From Gimesia alba (GTDB lineage: Bacteria; Planctomycetota; Planctomycetia; Planctomycetales; Planctomycetaceae), in NCBI RefSeq assembly GCF_007744675.1, contig NZ_CP036269.1, positions 2,397,546-2,461,545 on the forward strand: a stretch of 64,000 bases of DNA, written 5' to 3'. Made by a program: the position numbers and the translations under genes. The notes under the pieces are model-generated. The model was not told where the DNA came from, ran no database searches, and saw nothing but the letters and a program-made list of their open reading frames with translations. Of the stretch, positions 36,032 through 44,801 are shown one piece after another; within the stretch, counting starts at the first letter, position 1; the number at the start of each line of letters is the position of its first letter.

Positions 36032-37072
36032 TTAGCTGATAGCACCGCCGCAACTGGAGCCCGCGCCTGCCGTGCAGCCATAGCAGTGTTGGTTCGTTAC
36101 AATGTCCCTGGCTGCCAGGTCTTCATAGTGAAAGTCGCGAATGTGTCGTCGGGCTAGGACTGAGACAGGCAGGTTCAGCATCTGGTTAAAATCACAGTCA
36201 TATAAATAGCCCTGCCAGTCCACCGAAATCAGGGAGCGGCACATCAGCCCGGAGACCGTAGCCGGATTGAATGCGTTGACCAGACGCTCCATATATTCTT
36301 CGGTCCGTCCCTGGCTGACCAGTTCGCTGAGAAAACGGCTAATCGGCATATTGGTGATCGTGATCAAGTTGGTAAATTCGATATCGAATCGTTCTTTCAA
36401 TTCGCGCCGGTAGGCCTGTTCCAGTTGTGACTGGTCGGGAGGCAAGGAGAATCCGACAGGATTATAAACTAAAGTCAGTTTACGACGGGAATCGGACTTT
36501 CCGTATCCGAGTGAATTCAACGCGTTCAAAGCCTGAATGGATTTTTGAAATGCCCCATTCCCCCGTTGTGCGTCGGTATTCGCTTCCAGGTAACAGGGGA
36601 GCGAAGCGATGATATCGACTCGATGTTCGGCGAGAAACTCGGGCAGATCCTGAAAGCCGGGCGCGAGCAGAATTGTCAGATTACAACGATCAATGACCTG
36701 TTTATTGAGCCGGGTTGCCTCTTTGACCATTTCGCGGAAGTGCGGATTCATTTCAGGAGCCCCGCCGGTCAAATCCAATGTCTGAAAACCGGGATGTTCC
36801 AGCGCAGTCAGGCAGTGCTCTACGGTTTCACGATCCATAATCTCTCTGCGATCAGGACCCGCGTCAACATGACAGTGATCACAGGTCATATTGCAAAGCT
36901 TTCCCAGGTTGACCTGCAATGTATCGATCGTGCTGGCCTGCAGTGTCGGAAGCTGATGCTGCTCCAGTTGATGGTCGAATGCGGGTTGTTGTGTTTCTGC
37001 GTTGAGAATGCGCAACTGCTCCCGGGGATCGGCCAGCTTACTGTGTTGTCGGAACAGGGTGAGTGGAGCCAT
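36032..37072 (-). CDS. arsS: arsenosugar biosynthesis radical SAM protein
   Basis: 346 residues. Radical SAM cluster motif C60-x3-C64-x2-C67 (LCNMTCDHCHVDAG); SAM-binding segment LDLTGGAPEMNPHFREM; C-terminal Cys-rich domain ending CYGCTAGAGSSCGGAIS, typical of ArsS (DUF3641 end). It transfers a deoxyadenosyl group to methylated arsenic to start arsenosugar synthesis. ATG 37072 has AGGAAG close upstream; a longer frame to 37135 is less likely. It follows arsM on the same strand by 53 bases. Confidence 0.9.
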   Translation of the reverse strand: MAPLTLFRQHSKLADPREQLRILNAETQQPAFDHQLEQHQLPTLQASTIDTLQVNLGKLCNMTCDHCHVDAGPDRREIMDRETVEHCLTALEHPGFQTLDLTGGAPEMNPHFREMVKEATRLNKQVIDRCNLTILLAPGFQDLPEFLAEHRVDIIASLPCYLEANTDAQRGNGAFQKSIQALNALNSLGYGKSDSRRKLTLVYNPVGFSLPPDQSQLEQAYRRELKERFDIEFTNLITITNMPISRFLSELVSQGRTEEYMERLVNAFNPATVSGLMCRSLISVDWQGYLYDCDFNQMLNLPVSVLARRHIRDFHYEDLAARDIVTNQHCYGCTAGAGSSCGGAIS

Positions 37073-37125
37073 GAGTCTTCCTGAATACGAAGAAAATGAA
37101 AGCGTGGATCGACGTGGCAAATGGG

Positions 37126-38304
37126 CTAACAGCAACCACCATCAGGGCTGCAGCAGGAATCGATAATCTGGCTGGTCAGATCATAGTTTTTGCCCTTGGT
37201 TTCCTGGGGATGCCGCACTGCATTCCGACGACAATCCATCTCCTGAGCGGCGTCCAGCGGAATATTCTGATACGGCTCAACGGGAAGAAACTGTCCCTCG
37301 TAGGGAGCCGCTTGTAGCAGCTGGAATGTTTTATCGCAGACAGCAATTCGTTGTCCTCGCGAATAAACATGACCATCGTCATCTTCGACTTTTTTGAAGG
37401 GCCCCCGATAAATCATTGCCTGATTGCGTTCCAGGCAAGGGCCTTGTTTGCCTTTAAAGGCGGAAAACGTTACCGAACGAAACTCAATGCCTTCGATAGT
37501 TTGCCAGGGAGTCTCTTCACGCTTCAGAATTTCAATGCCATGAAAGCCAGCGTCTTCAAATGCTTTCAAAAAGGCGTCTTCACGAAACGCGCCAGAGAGA
37601 CAGCCTGACCAGAGTGTAGGATCGGCTCGCAGATGTTGTGGGACATCTTCATCACAAACGATATCGCTGATCACAGCTTTACCACCCCGCTTTAACACGC
37701 GGAAGACTTCCTGTAAAAGCTGGCTTCGATCCGCTTCACGCACCAGGTTCAGAACGCAATTCGAGATCACACAGTCGACAGTGTCGTCTTCGATCATGGG
37801 GGTCTCGCTGCGTAAGCGTTCTTCCAGATTCCGTAATTCCAACCAGCGGGCATGGCTGTCGATCGGATTAGTAGAGAGCTCTTGATTGAGTTGATCCAGG
37901 TCCAGTTTTAAATCCTGAATTAAACCACAGCGGAATTCGGTATTCGAATATCCCAGTTGCTCTGCTACCTGCTGTTGGTATTTTCGAGCGAGTGTGAGCA
38001 TTTCAGCATTGCAGTCAACGCCGATCACGGTTCCTTCGGGACCGACAATCTGTGAGGCGATGTAACAGATCTTCCCGCCGCCGGAACCCAGGTCAACCAC
38101 CGTATCACCGGCAGACAGGTAAGGCGTCGGATCGCCACAGCCGTAATCGCGTTCCAGAATTTCCTCGGGGATGATCGATAAATATTCCGGATTGTATTCG
38201 ACGGGACAGCAGAGCGCCTGCTCTTTCTGATTTGCTGCATTGGCATAACGCGTGTAAACAGATTCTTCTTCAGTCGAACGAGCCTGCGTGTTTGCTGAAT
38301 TCAT
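37126..38304 (-). CDS. arsM: arsenite methyltransferase-like protein
   Basis: 392 residues. SAM-binding core VVDLGSGGGKICYIAS; three cysteines placed like the arsenic ligands of ArsM (YGCGDP near residue 63, ISNCVLNLV, WSGCLSGAF); Cys-rich tail DSCCSPDGGCC. It methylates As(III), feeding ArsS. ATG 38304 is preferred; a TTG at 38331 is in frame. Transcribed with arsS. Confidence 0.88.
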   Translation of the reverse strand: MNSANTQARSTEEESVYTRYANAANQKEQALCCPVEYNPEYLSIIPEEILERDYGCGDPTPYLSAGDTVVDLGSGGGKICYIASQIVGPEGTVIGVDCNAEMLTLARKYQQQVAEQLGYSNTEFRCGLIQDLKLDLDQLNQELSTNPIDSHARWLELRNLEERLRSETPMIEDDTVDCVISNCVLNLVREADRSQLLQEVFRVLKRGGKAVISDIVCDEDVPQHLRADPTLWSGCLSGAFREDAFLKAFEDAGFHGIEILKREETPWQTIEGIEFRSVTFSAFKGKQGPCLERNQAMIYRGPFKKVEDDDGHVYSRGQRIAVCDKTFQLLQAAPYEGQFLPVEPYQNIPLDAAQEMDCRRNAVRHPQETKGKNYDLTSQIIDSCCSPDGGCC

Positions 38305-38343
38305 GATATTCCGAGTTCCTTTCAATTCCAATTTCCGTCAGTT

Positions 38344-38442
38344 GAATTCTCGTAAGAACCTGATCAATACTTTTGTGTGAAAGATGATTGTCTGAATTAT
38401 CTAAAAGAGATGATAGTATAATCATGTTCGAGAATTCGAGAA
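38344..38442. promoter_or_regulatory. repeat elements and -10 box in the divergent arsM/glycosyltransferase region
   Basis: GAATTCTCG at 38344-38352 recurs inverted as CGAGAATTC at 38429-38437. The second copy lies within a tandem 8-mer TTCGAGAA-TTCGAGAA (38427-38442) just after a TATAAT at 38417-38422 on the plus strand. No well-spaced -35 box was found. Possible operator pair for an arsenic-responsive regulator. Confidence 0.35.
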
Positions 38443-38568
38443 ACATTGTTGTTTCAGAGAAGGGACGACTTTTTGATGGTCGGATTATGCTCTATTATGG
38501 ACGCGAAAACTGTGAAGCAAATCACATTTTACTGATTCATATCAAAAAAATGAGGTTAATAACGGCAA

Positions 38569-39312
38569 ATGGATTCAGAACCTCAGATTTCCGTCATCAT
38601 TCCAGTGTTGTACGGGGACGATTGCTGGAAGACGCTCCTTGCCGATTTGACCTCGTTTCCAGATTCGTCAGAGTTTCTTTTCGTCTCAAATAGTGAACAA
38701 CCAGCTGAGTTTTCGGAGTTGATACATCAATTTCAGCTTGAGGAACGCAGCCACTGGTATCAGACTTTGGTTGGCAGAGCACATCAGATGAATTATGGTG
38801 CGGCTCAGGCGTCTCGGTCTCACCTGTTGTTTTTGCATGCGGATTCAGGTCTGAGTGAAACCGGGATTCAACGGCTGATCCAATCTTTGAAATCGCATCC
38901 CAATGCATTACATTATTTCAACTTGAAATTTCAGGATCAAAGTTTTTTCTTAATGCAGCTGAATACGTGGGGCGTTTATTTTCGTTCGCATGTGTTAGGG
39001 ATTCCCTTTGGAGATCAGGGGCTCTGTCTGAGCTGTGCTCTGTTTCATGAACTGGGCTGTTTCGATGAATCGGCTCCGTACGGCGAAGACCATCTGCTGG
39101 TCTGGAAAGCCAGGCGAGGAAGAATTCGTTTACAATGTACGGGGGCTGAAATCCAAACCAGCGCCCGAAAATACCAGCAGCAGGGCTGGTTCAAAATGAC
39201 CGTTAAACATCTCTGGCTGACGATCCGTCAGGCAGTCCCGCAGTTTATTCTCTTGTTAAAAGAACGTATTGGTTCATGGTTTCAAGGCAAGGCGCCATCG
39301 TCATCTTCGTGA
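38569..39312 (+). CDS. arsenosugar-associated glycosyltransferase, TIGR04283-like
   Basis: 247 residues. GT2-type fold: ISVIIPVLYGDD at the N-terminus, GRAHQMNYGAAQASRSHLLF and HADSGLS (a DxD-like metal site), FGDQGLCLSC. It matches the family first named as transferase 2 associated with the rSAM/selenodomain protein, now tied to arsenosugar synthesis. Divergent from arsM with 264 bases between; overlaps the next gene by 37 bases. Confidence 0.85.
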   Translation: MDSEPQISVIIPVLYGDDCWKTLLADLTSFPDSSEFLFVSNSEQPAEFSELIHQFQLEERSHWYQTLVGRAHQMNYGAAQASRSHLLFLHADSGLSETGIQRLIQSLKSHPNALHYFNLKFQDQSFFLMQLNTWGVYFRSHVLGIPFGDQGLCLSCALFHELGCFDESAPYGEDHLLVWKARRGRIRLQCTGAEIQTSARKYQQQGWFKMTVKHLWLTIRQAVPQFILLLKERIGSWFQGKAPSSSS

Positions 39313-39971
39313 AGACTCCCGGGTATTCACCTTTGAAAACCAGATTGGCACAAACGATTGGTCAAGCGCAAGCGGAGCAGTTTCATCGTCTTTCCGCGGC
39401 TGCGGTCGCGGCGGTCGTACAGAAAGTGGCGCAGCAAAAACAGGTGACTCCTTACTGGGCTGTCGCGGAAGAAGCGGCGCTCACAGATCCGTTATGGCAT
39501 CAATTCGCCACTCTCTTTCAGGGCGCAGGCGATCTGGGAACACGTCTGGCACACGTGAATCGGGTTCTCTCTGAACAACATGACTTTGTGATATTTCTGG
39601 GAGCAGATGCTCCCCAGCTTCCGGTGACGTATTTAACAGACGCCGTTGATCTCTTAACAAATGTGACCGATCAACGTCAGTTTGTGTTAGGGCCTGCCGA
39701 CGATGGTGGCTTTTATTTATTTGGCACTCCCATCTGTCTGTCTCAGGAAACGTGGCTTAATGTGCCTTATAGTGCTGCGAACACAGCGGAAAAATTGCTT
39801 GCGCAGCTGGAAGGGCAGGGGGACATTCAGCGGCTTCCCGCTTTGACTGATGTTGATACAGTGCGGGAACTGCAGACAATCATCCAGGAGCAGAGCGATG
39901 ATGACAAATTGCTACCCGAACAACGGCAGATCAGGGAGTGGATTCGGCAGCAGAACTTTCCGGGGGATTAG
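39276..39971 (+). CDS. arsenosugar-associated glycosyltransferase, TIGR04282/DUF2064-like
   Basis: 231 residues. AIVIFVKTPGYSPLKTRLAQ at the N-terminus, FLGADAPQLP and GPADDGGFYLFG are the DUF2064 marks, a nucleotidyltransferase/GT-A-like fold. It is the usual partner of the preceding family and of ArsS. The start lies inside the upstream gene in another frame (37-base overlap). The stop overlaps that of the exporter-like gene on the other strand by four bases. Confidence 0.87.
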   Translation: MVSRQGAIVIFVKTPGYSPLKTRLAQTIGQAQAEQFHRLSAAAVAAVVQKVAQQKQVTPYWAVAEEAALTDPLWHQFATLFQGAGDLGTRLAHVNRVLSEQHDFVIFLGADAPQLPVTYLTDAVDLLTNVTDQRQFVLGPADDGGFYLFGTPICLSQETWLNVPYSAANTAEKLLAQLEGQGDIQRLPALTDVDTVRELQTIIQEQSDDDKLLPEQRQIREWIRQQNFPGD

Positions 39972-40780
39972 AGTGCGTTCCGATCCTGTTCGATCGTTTT
40001 TTCCAGTTCAGGGGCCGGTAATTCTTCAGAGCTTCCCTGGATCACCATATACAACGAACTGACTGCAAGCAGCGAGAGCAGACAGCGTTTAAACACAACG
40101 GGATTGATACGTGGTCCGACCAATGTTCCCAGCTTCATTCCCAGGAAGACAAACGGGACAATGATCGCGGAGGTCAACAGCTCCGGCGTTTGTGCGAAGC
40201 CCATCAACGCCAATCCAATGATGCGCGTAACAGAGATCAGAATGAAGAATCCGAAAATGAAGCCTTTGTATTGATCCTGCGTCCAGGGCTGTCGAATCGC
40301 GTAAATGACAATCGGGGGGCCGGCGATACTGGTGGAACCGGCCAGAAAGCCGCTGCAAAAACCGGCGAAGGTGCTCCAGATGGAAGAGGCTTTCGGAGGG
40401 CCTTCGACTAATTGGGGAGGTTTCTGAAAAAAGCCGTCGATGACGATCAAAAGAATCACCAGCCCCGTACCACGTACCAGATAGTCGAGGTCAATCAGCG
40501 TGAATGTCAGCAGGCCTAGAGGGAGCCCCACCAGAGATCCCAGAATCGCGCCGGAGAGAAGTTTCAAATCAGACTGCTTCCGGTAGCCCCAGAAAATCCA
40601 GATCACAGGGAGTACGATGCTGAACGCGACCAGTAAATTTGCTTCGCGAAAATTGAGCACCAGCGGCAGGACAGCCATTGCGACGATGGCATAACCAAAG
40701 CCGATGATTCCCTGAATAAACGCGGAAATGAATACAACAGAAAGTACGAATAACCACAACTGTGGGTCAGAAAACATCAT
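39968..40780 (-). CDS. sulfite exporter TauE/SafE family protein
   Basis: About 270 residues with eight or so helices. IIGFGYAIVAMAVLPLVL at the N-terminus and FCSGFLAGSTSIAGPPIVIY in the second repeat are the two halves of the TauE/SafE family, thought to move organosulfur or other anions. Beside an arsenosugar cluster it could export an arsenic compound, which is inference only. ATG 40780 (or 40777) is chosen over a TTG at 40795. Confidence 0.87.
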   Translation of the reverse strand: MMFSDPQLWLFVLSVVFISAFIQGIIGFGYAIVAMAVLPLVLNFREANLLVAFSIVLPVIWIFWGYRKQSDLKLLSGAILGSLVGLPLGLLTFTLIDLDYLVRGTGLVILLIVIDGFFQKPPQLVEGPPKASSIWSTFAGFCSGFLAGSTSIAGPPIVIYAIRQPWTQDQYKGFIFGFFILISVTRIIGLALMGFAQTPELLTSAIIVPFVFLGMKLGTLVGPRINPVVFKRCLLSLLAVSSLYMVIQGSSEELPAPELEKTIEQDRNAL

Positions 40781-40854
40781 TTTTTTACAAGTCAAATTGA
40801 GTCATGCAAAGTGCATGATTCTGGCAAGCGGGAGTGAACGCGGCGGGGAGGGTA

Positions 40855-42252
40855 TTATTCCATCAGGGCGCTGCCTTTGGTTTCTTTGGCAAAGTAAGGC
40901 AGAATCGCGCCAATGATATACAGCATGCTCAATATCGTTGCTGTTTGTGCCATTGTATATCCCCAGTCTTTCTGCATCCAGCCACCAATAAACAGAATCG
41001 GGGCCGCCAGAATACGGCCTGCATTAAAACAGAACCCGGTTCCGGTTCCGCGCAGACGTGTGGGGTACAGTTCTGGGAAATAAATCGCATAACCGGCGTG
41101 CATTCCCAGTGTCAGAAAGCCGAATACAGGCAGGAAACAACCAATGACAATCGTATTACTCAGAACCTGAAACAATAGTATTGAACTGATTAGCCCTCCG
41201 ACATGGAACAGAAAAAACGCACCACGCCGCCCGAACCATTCACAGATCGGTCCAAAGGCTAACAGACCGAGACCGCCGCCTGTCGTGGCGAGAAACATGC
41301 CCAGCATCTCCCATTTTTTCAAGGTTGGGTTGATCGTTTCAAAATAGGCCTTTTTTTCTTCTGCGGGAACGTCAGGCTGGTCCTGAAAATGTTCGACGAC
41401 ATAGTCTGACTTGACCGCATTCAAAAAGACATTCTTGCCGTAAATGTGGACGCCCCAGAAAGTCGCCAAACCAATCGCGGCCAGAAGAACGCCAATACAG
41501 GTGCTCTTGATAAATTCTGGCAGGAGTAAATCGGAGATGGTTCCCATCTTCTGGCTGCTGTCCTCTTTCGCAGCTTCTTGCGCGTGTTGCCAGGACTCTG
41601 GCTCTTTCATGGAGCGGCGGATCCAGATGATCAGAAATGAGGGCACGACCCCTAATGCAAATCCAATCCGCCAGGGAAGACTGGGGTGTCCTGCTTCTCT
41701 GGCATATTCCTGGATGCTTTCGTTTCCAATGATAAACGCCCCCGCCAGAATTGCGAGGTAGGTTCCCAACACACTGGAAGCGTGGAAAATACTGCCGACG
41801 CGGGCGCGGGCTTTTGGAGGGAAGGATTCCGCGACCAGGGTACTGGCGACCGCCCATTCGCCGCCGACGCCGAGTGCAACGAGAAAGCGGAAGCCGGCCA
41901 GTTGCCACCAGTCCTGTGAGAAGGCAGAGAGACAGGTGAAAAACGAGTAGAACAGAATGGTCAGCGACATCGTTTTTTTACGACCAATCCGATCGCTTAA
42001 AGCGCCAAAGCCAATGCCGCCCAGAGCACCACCGATCAGGAAGGCGCCGAGTGCAATATTATTATAAAGTGCCTGTTGCCCTTTGGTTGTGTCAGGAGCG
42101 ACGAGAGACGGCATCGCTTCATTCATACTGGCGACGAAGATCTGCCCCTCGAATACGTCGAATACCCAGCCCAGGGAGGCAATCGTCAGGACAAGCCACT
42201 GGTAACGGGAAATCCCGTGATACCACTTATCTTCTTTCAGTTCGTTTGACAT
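40855..42252 (-). CDS. MFS transporter
   Basis: 465 residues, 12 helices. The MFS motif between helices 2 and 3 is clear (GALSDRIGRKKTM), as is the repeat-type GRRGAFFLFH. It resembles the sugar/aromatic-acid proton symporters. A hydrophilic insertion of about 45 residues (SDYVVEHFQDQPDVPAEEKK) follows the central helices. It lies 18 bases after the hydroxyacid dehydrogenase, so a carboxylate substrate is plausible, not proven. Confidence 0.9.
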   Translation of the reverse strand: MSNELKEDKWYHGISRYQWLVLTIASLGWVFDVFEGQIFVASMNEAMPSLVAPDTTKGQQALYNNIALGAFLIGGALGGIGFGALSDRIGRKKTMSLTILFYSFFTCLSAFSQDWWQLAGFRFLVALGVGGEWAVASTLVAESFPPKARARVGSIFHASSVLGTYLAILAGAFIIGNESIQEYAREAGHPSLPWRIGFALGVVPSFLIIWIRRSMKEPESWQHAQEAAKEDSSQKMGTISDLLLPEFIKSTCIGVLLAAIGLATFWGVHIYGKNVFLNAVKSDYVVEHFQDQPDVPAEEKKAYFETINPTLKKWEMLGMFLATTGGGLGLLAFGPICEWFGRRGAFFLFHVGGLISSILLFQVLSNTIVIGCFLPVFGFLTLGMHAGYAIYFPELYPTRLRGTGTGFCFNAGRILAAPILFIGGWMQKDWGYTMAQTATILSMLYIIGAILPYFAKETKGSALME

Positions 42253-42270
42253 CAGGCTGGTACTTTATCG

Positions 42271-43221
42271 TTAAGGTTTAAAAACATTGATCGCCGGTTT
42301 TCCGCTCAGCACGAGTCGCACATCCTCGCACACGGAATCGACCACGCGTTCCTGGGCTTCCACAGTAAAGGCGGCGATGTGGGGCGTTAAGATGACGTTT
42401 TCCATCTGGTTCAGCGGGCTTTGCTCGGGAGGTTCCGTTTCTCTGACATCCAGTGCCGCACCCGCCAGTTTATGTTCCAGGAGTGCCTGAATCAGACCGC
42501 TTTCGTCAACGACTTCACCCCGTGATGTATTAATAAAACAGGCATCCGGCTTCATCTGGCTGAAATGCTGATACGTTAGCATCTTTCGGGTCGTGGGGGT
42601 CAACGGACTATGGCAGGAGACGACATCAGCTTCGGCCAGCAACTCATCCAGTGAGACGAGTCTTCCGTTTAATTCTTTGAGTGCGGGGGCATCAGAAGCC
42701 AGGTAAGGGTCTGCAGCGATGATGTTCATCCCAAAAGCCCGGGCGCGGGTTGCCGTTAGAGAACCGATGCGGCCCATACCAATCAGGCCAAACGTTTTGC
42801 CGTTGAGTTCAGAGCCTGTGAATTTGAGACGGTTCCAACCCCCCGTCAGAGTATCCTGCCGTGCTTCGGGAATTTTTCTCAACAAGGCCAGCATCAAGCC
42901 GATGGTCAGTTCAGCGACAGACAGAGAATTCGCATCGGGGGTAAAGCAGACCGTGATCCCCTTTTCGTGCGCATAGTCTGTGTCGACATTATCCAGGCCC
43001 ACGCCCGCCCGCGCAATGATTTGCAACTGCGGCGCGGCGTCAATGAGTTCCTGATTGACTTGCGTCTGATTTCTGACAATCAGTGCTTTGGCATCCTGGA
43101 GTTTCTGTTTCAGCAAGTCCCGGTTCTGCCACAGATACGCATCAAATTCCACATCGAGATCATCGATGAGACGAATCATAGATGCTCCCTGAATGTTCTC
43201 TGTCACCAGAATATCACTCAT
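42271..43221 (-). CDS. D-isomer-specific 2-hydroxyacid dehydrogenase
   Basis: 316 residues. NAD loop GLIGMGRIGSLTATRARAFG, catalytic Arg in INTSRGEVVDE, Glu in the following ALDVRETEPP region, and His in ILTPHIAAFT. It belongs to the SerA/GhrA-type family but lacks the C-terminal ACT domain of SerA. It reduces a 2-keto acid or oxidises a D-hydroxyacid; the substrate is unknown. It lies 42 bases downstream of threonine synthase and upstream of the MFS gene. Confidence 0.9.
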   Translation of the reverse strand: MSDILVTENIQGASMIRLIDDLDVEFDAYLWQNRDLLKQKLQDAKALIVRNQTQVNQELIDAAPQLQIIARAGVGLDNVDTDYAHEKGITVCFTPDANSLSVAELTIGLMLALLRKIPEARQDTLTGGWNRLKFTGSELNGKTFGLIGMGRIGSLTATRARAFGMNIIAADPYLASDAPALKELNGRLVSLDELLAEADVVSCHSPLTPTTRKMLTYQHFSQMKPDACFINTSRGEVVDESGLIQALLEHKLAGAALDVRETEPPEQSPLNQMENVILTPHIAAFTVEAQERVVDSVCEDVRLVLSGKPAINVFKP

Positions 43222-43263
43222 ATTACCACTTCCCGCTGTTTGCGATTACCTTGGTTTTGTTGT

Positions 43264-44493
43264 TCAGACAAAAAGAGAGTAGTCAACGGGCTGATTGATG
43301 TCGATTGCCTGATCAGCCGGGGGGAGTTCGTATTTCAGTCCTGTCGCACAGTTAAACAGGACTGCACTTTCATCAGGGCTGACACGTCCCGATTCGAGCT
43401 CCTGCTTATACGCGGCATAAGTGGCGGCGCCTTCCGGACACATCAGGAAGCCTTCTTTTTGAGAGGCTTCATCCAGTGCGGCGGTGATTTGCTCATCGTT
43501 GACGGCGGTGGCGAAGCCTTCGCTTTCTCTTACCGCTCTAAGAATCAGGAAATCACCCACGGCGACGGGGACCCGGATTCCTGCTGCGACGGTGTGTGCA
43601 TCTTCCCATAGCTCGGCGTGTTCTTTGCCTTCTTCGTAGGCTTTGACCATTGGCGCACAACCGGTTGCCTGGACGGCGACCATCCGGGGCAGCTTGCCTT
43701 TGAGCCAGCCGATCTCTTTGAGTTCGTTGAAGGCTTTCCACATCCCGATCAGGCCGGTTCCACCGCCGGTCGGATAAAAGATGACGTCTGGTACCTGCCA
43801 GCCCATCTGATCGGCCAGTTCCAGCCCCATCGTTTTTTTGCCTTCGATGCGGTACGGTTCTTTGAGAGTCGAAAAATCAAACCAGCCGACCGGTTCTTTG
43901 CCTTGCGCGACAATCTTGCCACAGTCATTGATCAGACCGTTGACCCGCCAGACATGGGCGCCCTGAGCGGCAATTTCACGGACATTGATTTCGGGAGTAT
44001 CGTCGGGACAGAAGATGAACGACTTCATGCCGGCCCGGGTGCCATAAGCGGCCAGAGCGGCCCCCGCATTTCCATTGGTCGGCATGGCGACTTTGGTGAC
44101 GCCGAGTTCTTTAGCCATCGAAACGGCCATACAGAGTCCGCGGGCTTTGAAGGAGCCGGTGGGGAGCCGTCCTTCGTCTTTGATCCAGACCGACCCATTA
44201 CCGCCTTGCAGGCGGGGGACCGGGATCAAAGGGGTGTGGATTTCACCCAGGCTCACAATATTTTCGGATTTGCGAACGGGGAGAAATTCACGATACCGCC
44301 AGAGGGTTGCCGGGCGGGTTGCCAGTTCTTCTTTCGAGACTGCCTGGGCGAGCGCATTTAAATCATATTTGACGAGCAGCGGTTTGCCTGCCTTGGAAAG
44401 GCCGTGTAATTGATCTGCTGCATAATGGTCATGTTCCATCCCACATTCGAGATGGGTGACAAACGTTTGAGACTCCGGAAACGAATCGAGCAT
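43264..44493 (-). CDS. thrC: threonine synthase-like PLP enzyme
   Basis: 409 residues of the fold type II PLP family. The PLP lysine lies in PTGSFKARGL; AMPTNGNAGAALAAYGTRAG and the phosphate-binding YPTGGGTGLIG follow. It would make threonine from O-phosphohomoserine. The N-terminal extension and missing conventional N-domain suggest the short threonine synthase class; another beta-replacing enzyme is possible. First gene of a three-gene operon. Confidence 0.87.
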   Translation of the reverse strand: MLDSFPESQTFVTHLECGMEHDHYAADQLHGLSKAGKPLLVKYDLNALAQAVSKEELATRPATLWRYREFLPVRKSENIVSLGEIHTPLIPVPRLQGGNGSVWIKDEGRLPTGSFKARGLCMAVSMAKELGVTKVAMPTNGNAGAALAAYGTRAGMKSFIFCPDDTPEINVREIAAQGAHVWRVNGLINDCGKIVAQGKEPVGWFDFSTLKEPYRIEGKKTMGLELADQMGWQVPDVIFYPTGGGTGLIGMWKAFNELKEIGWLKGKLPRMVAVQATGCAPMVKAYEEGKEHAELWEDAHTVAAGIRVPVAVGDFLILRAVRESEGFATAVNDEQITAALDEASQKEGFLMCPEGAATYAAYKQELESGRVSPDESAVLFNCATGLKYELPPADQAIDINQPVDYSLFV

Positions 44494-44564
44494 GGGGAGA
44501 AACCTGTTATCTAACGATTTATCAAAATAATTCAGATGTTAAAATCTTTTAGAGATTATCTTTC

Positions 44565-44593
44565 TGTTATCCAGCTATTGATCAAAATGTCAA
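44565..44593 (-). promoter_or_regulatory. candidate promoter of the thrC operon
   Basis: On the minus strand TTGACA (44588-44593) is followed after 17 bases by ATAACA (44565-44570), 72 bases before the thrC ATG. The -35 is perfect, the -10 weak. Confidence 0.35.
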
Positions 44594-44635
44594 CCCATCG
44601 GCATTGTTGAATGCTTCTGGGAGAGTCTCATTGCG

Positions 44636-44653
44636 ATTTTGAGATCTCAAAAT
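44636..44653. promoter_or_regulatory. 18-bp perfect palindrome upstream of thrC
   Basis: ATTTTGAGATCTCAAAAT is self-complementary over all 18 bases. It lies 43 bases upstream of the candidate -35 box of the thrC operon and has no T tract. A dimeric regulator site is likely. Confidence 0.4.
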
Positions 44654-44730
44654 GATGTTCACTGATTCATGTCTGGCGTTGGCCTGCAGGAATCAAAATA
44701 TTCTGAAGGATCAATCTAAAACTACGTTTG

Positions 44731-44769
44731 GAAAAAGAAAAAACGGCCACCCGGATTCAGGTGGCCGTT
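44731..44769 (-). terminator. Rho-independent terminator of the MFS gene
   Basis: On the minus strand a 9-bp stem AACGGCCAC/GTGGCCGTT with a 10-nt loop is followed by TTTCTTTTT. It lies just after the stop of the MFS gene at 44802. Confidence 0.92.
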
Positions 44770-44801
44770 CGAAAATTTCATCCGAACCGAAGTTCCAATG
44801 A

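Noticed and set aside
35649-36053. 134-residue minus-strand frame beside arsS
   Set aside because: No ribosome-binding site, low-complexity basic/Ser-rich composition, overlaps the arsS end; no domain seen.
38388-38693. 101-residue plus-strand frame before the arsenosugar glycosyltransferase
   Set aside because: It runs into the glycosyltransferase in another frame and carries no family marks; the TATAAT and repeats lie in it.
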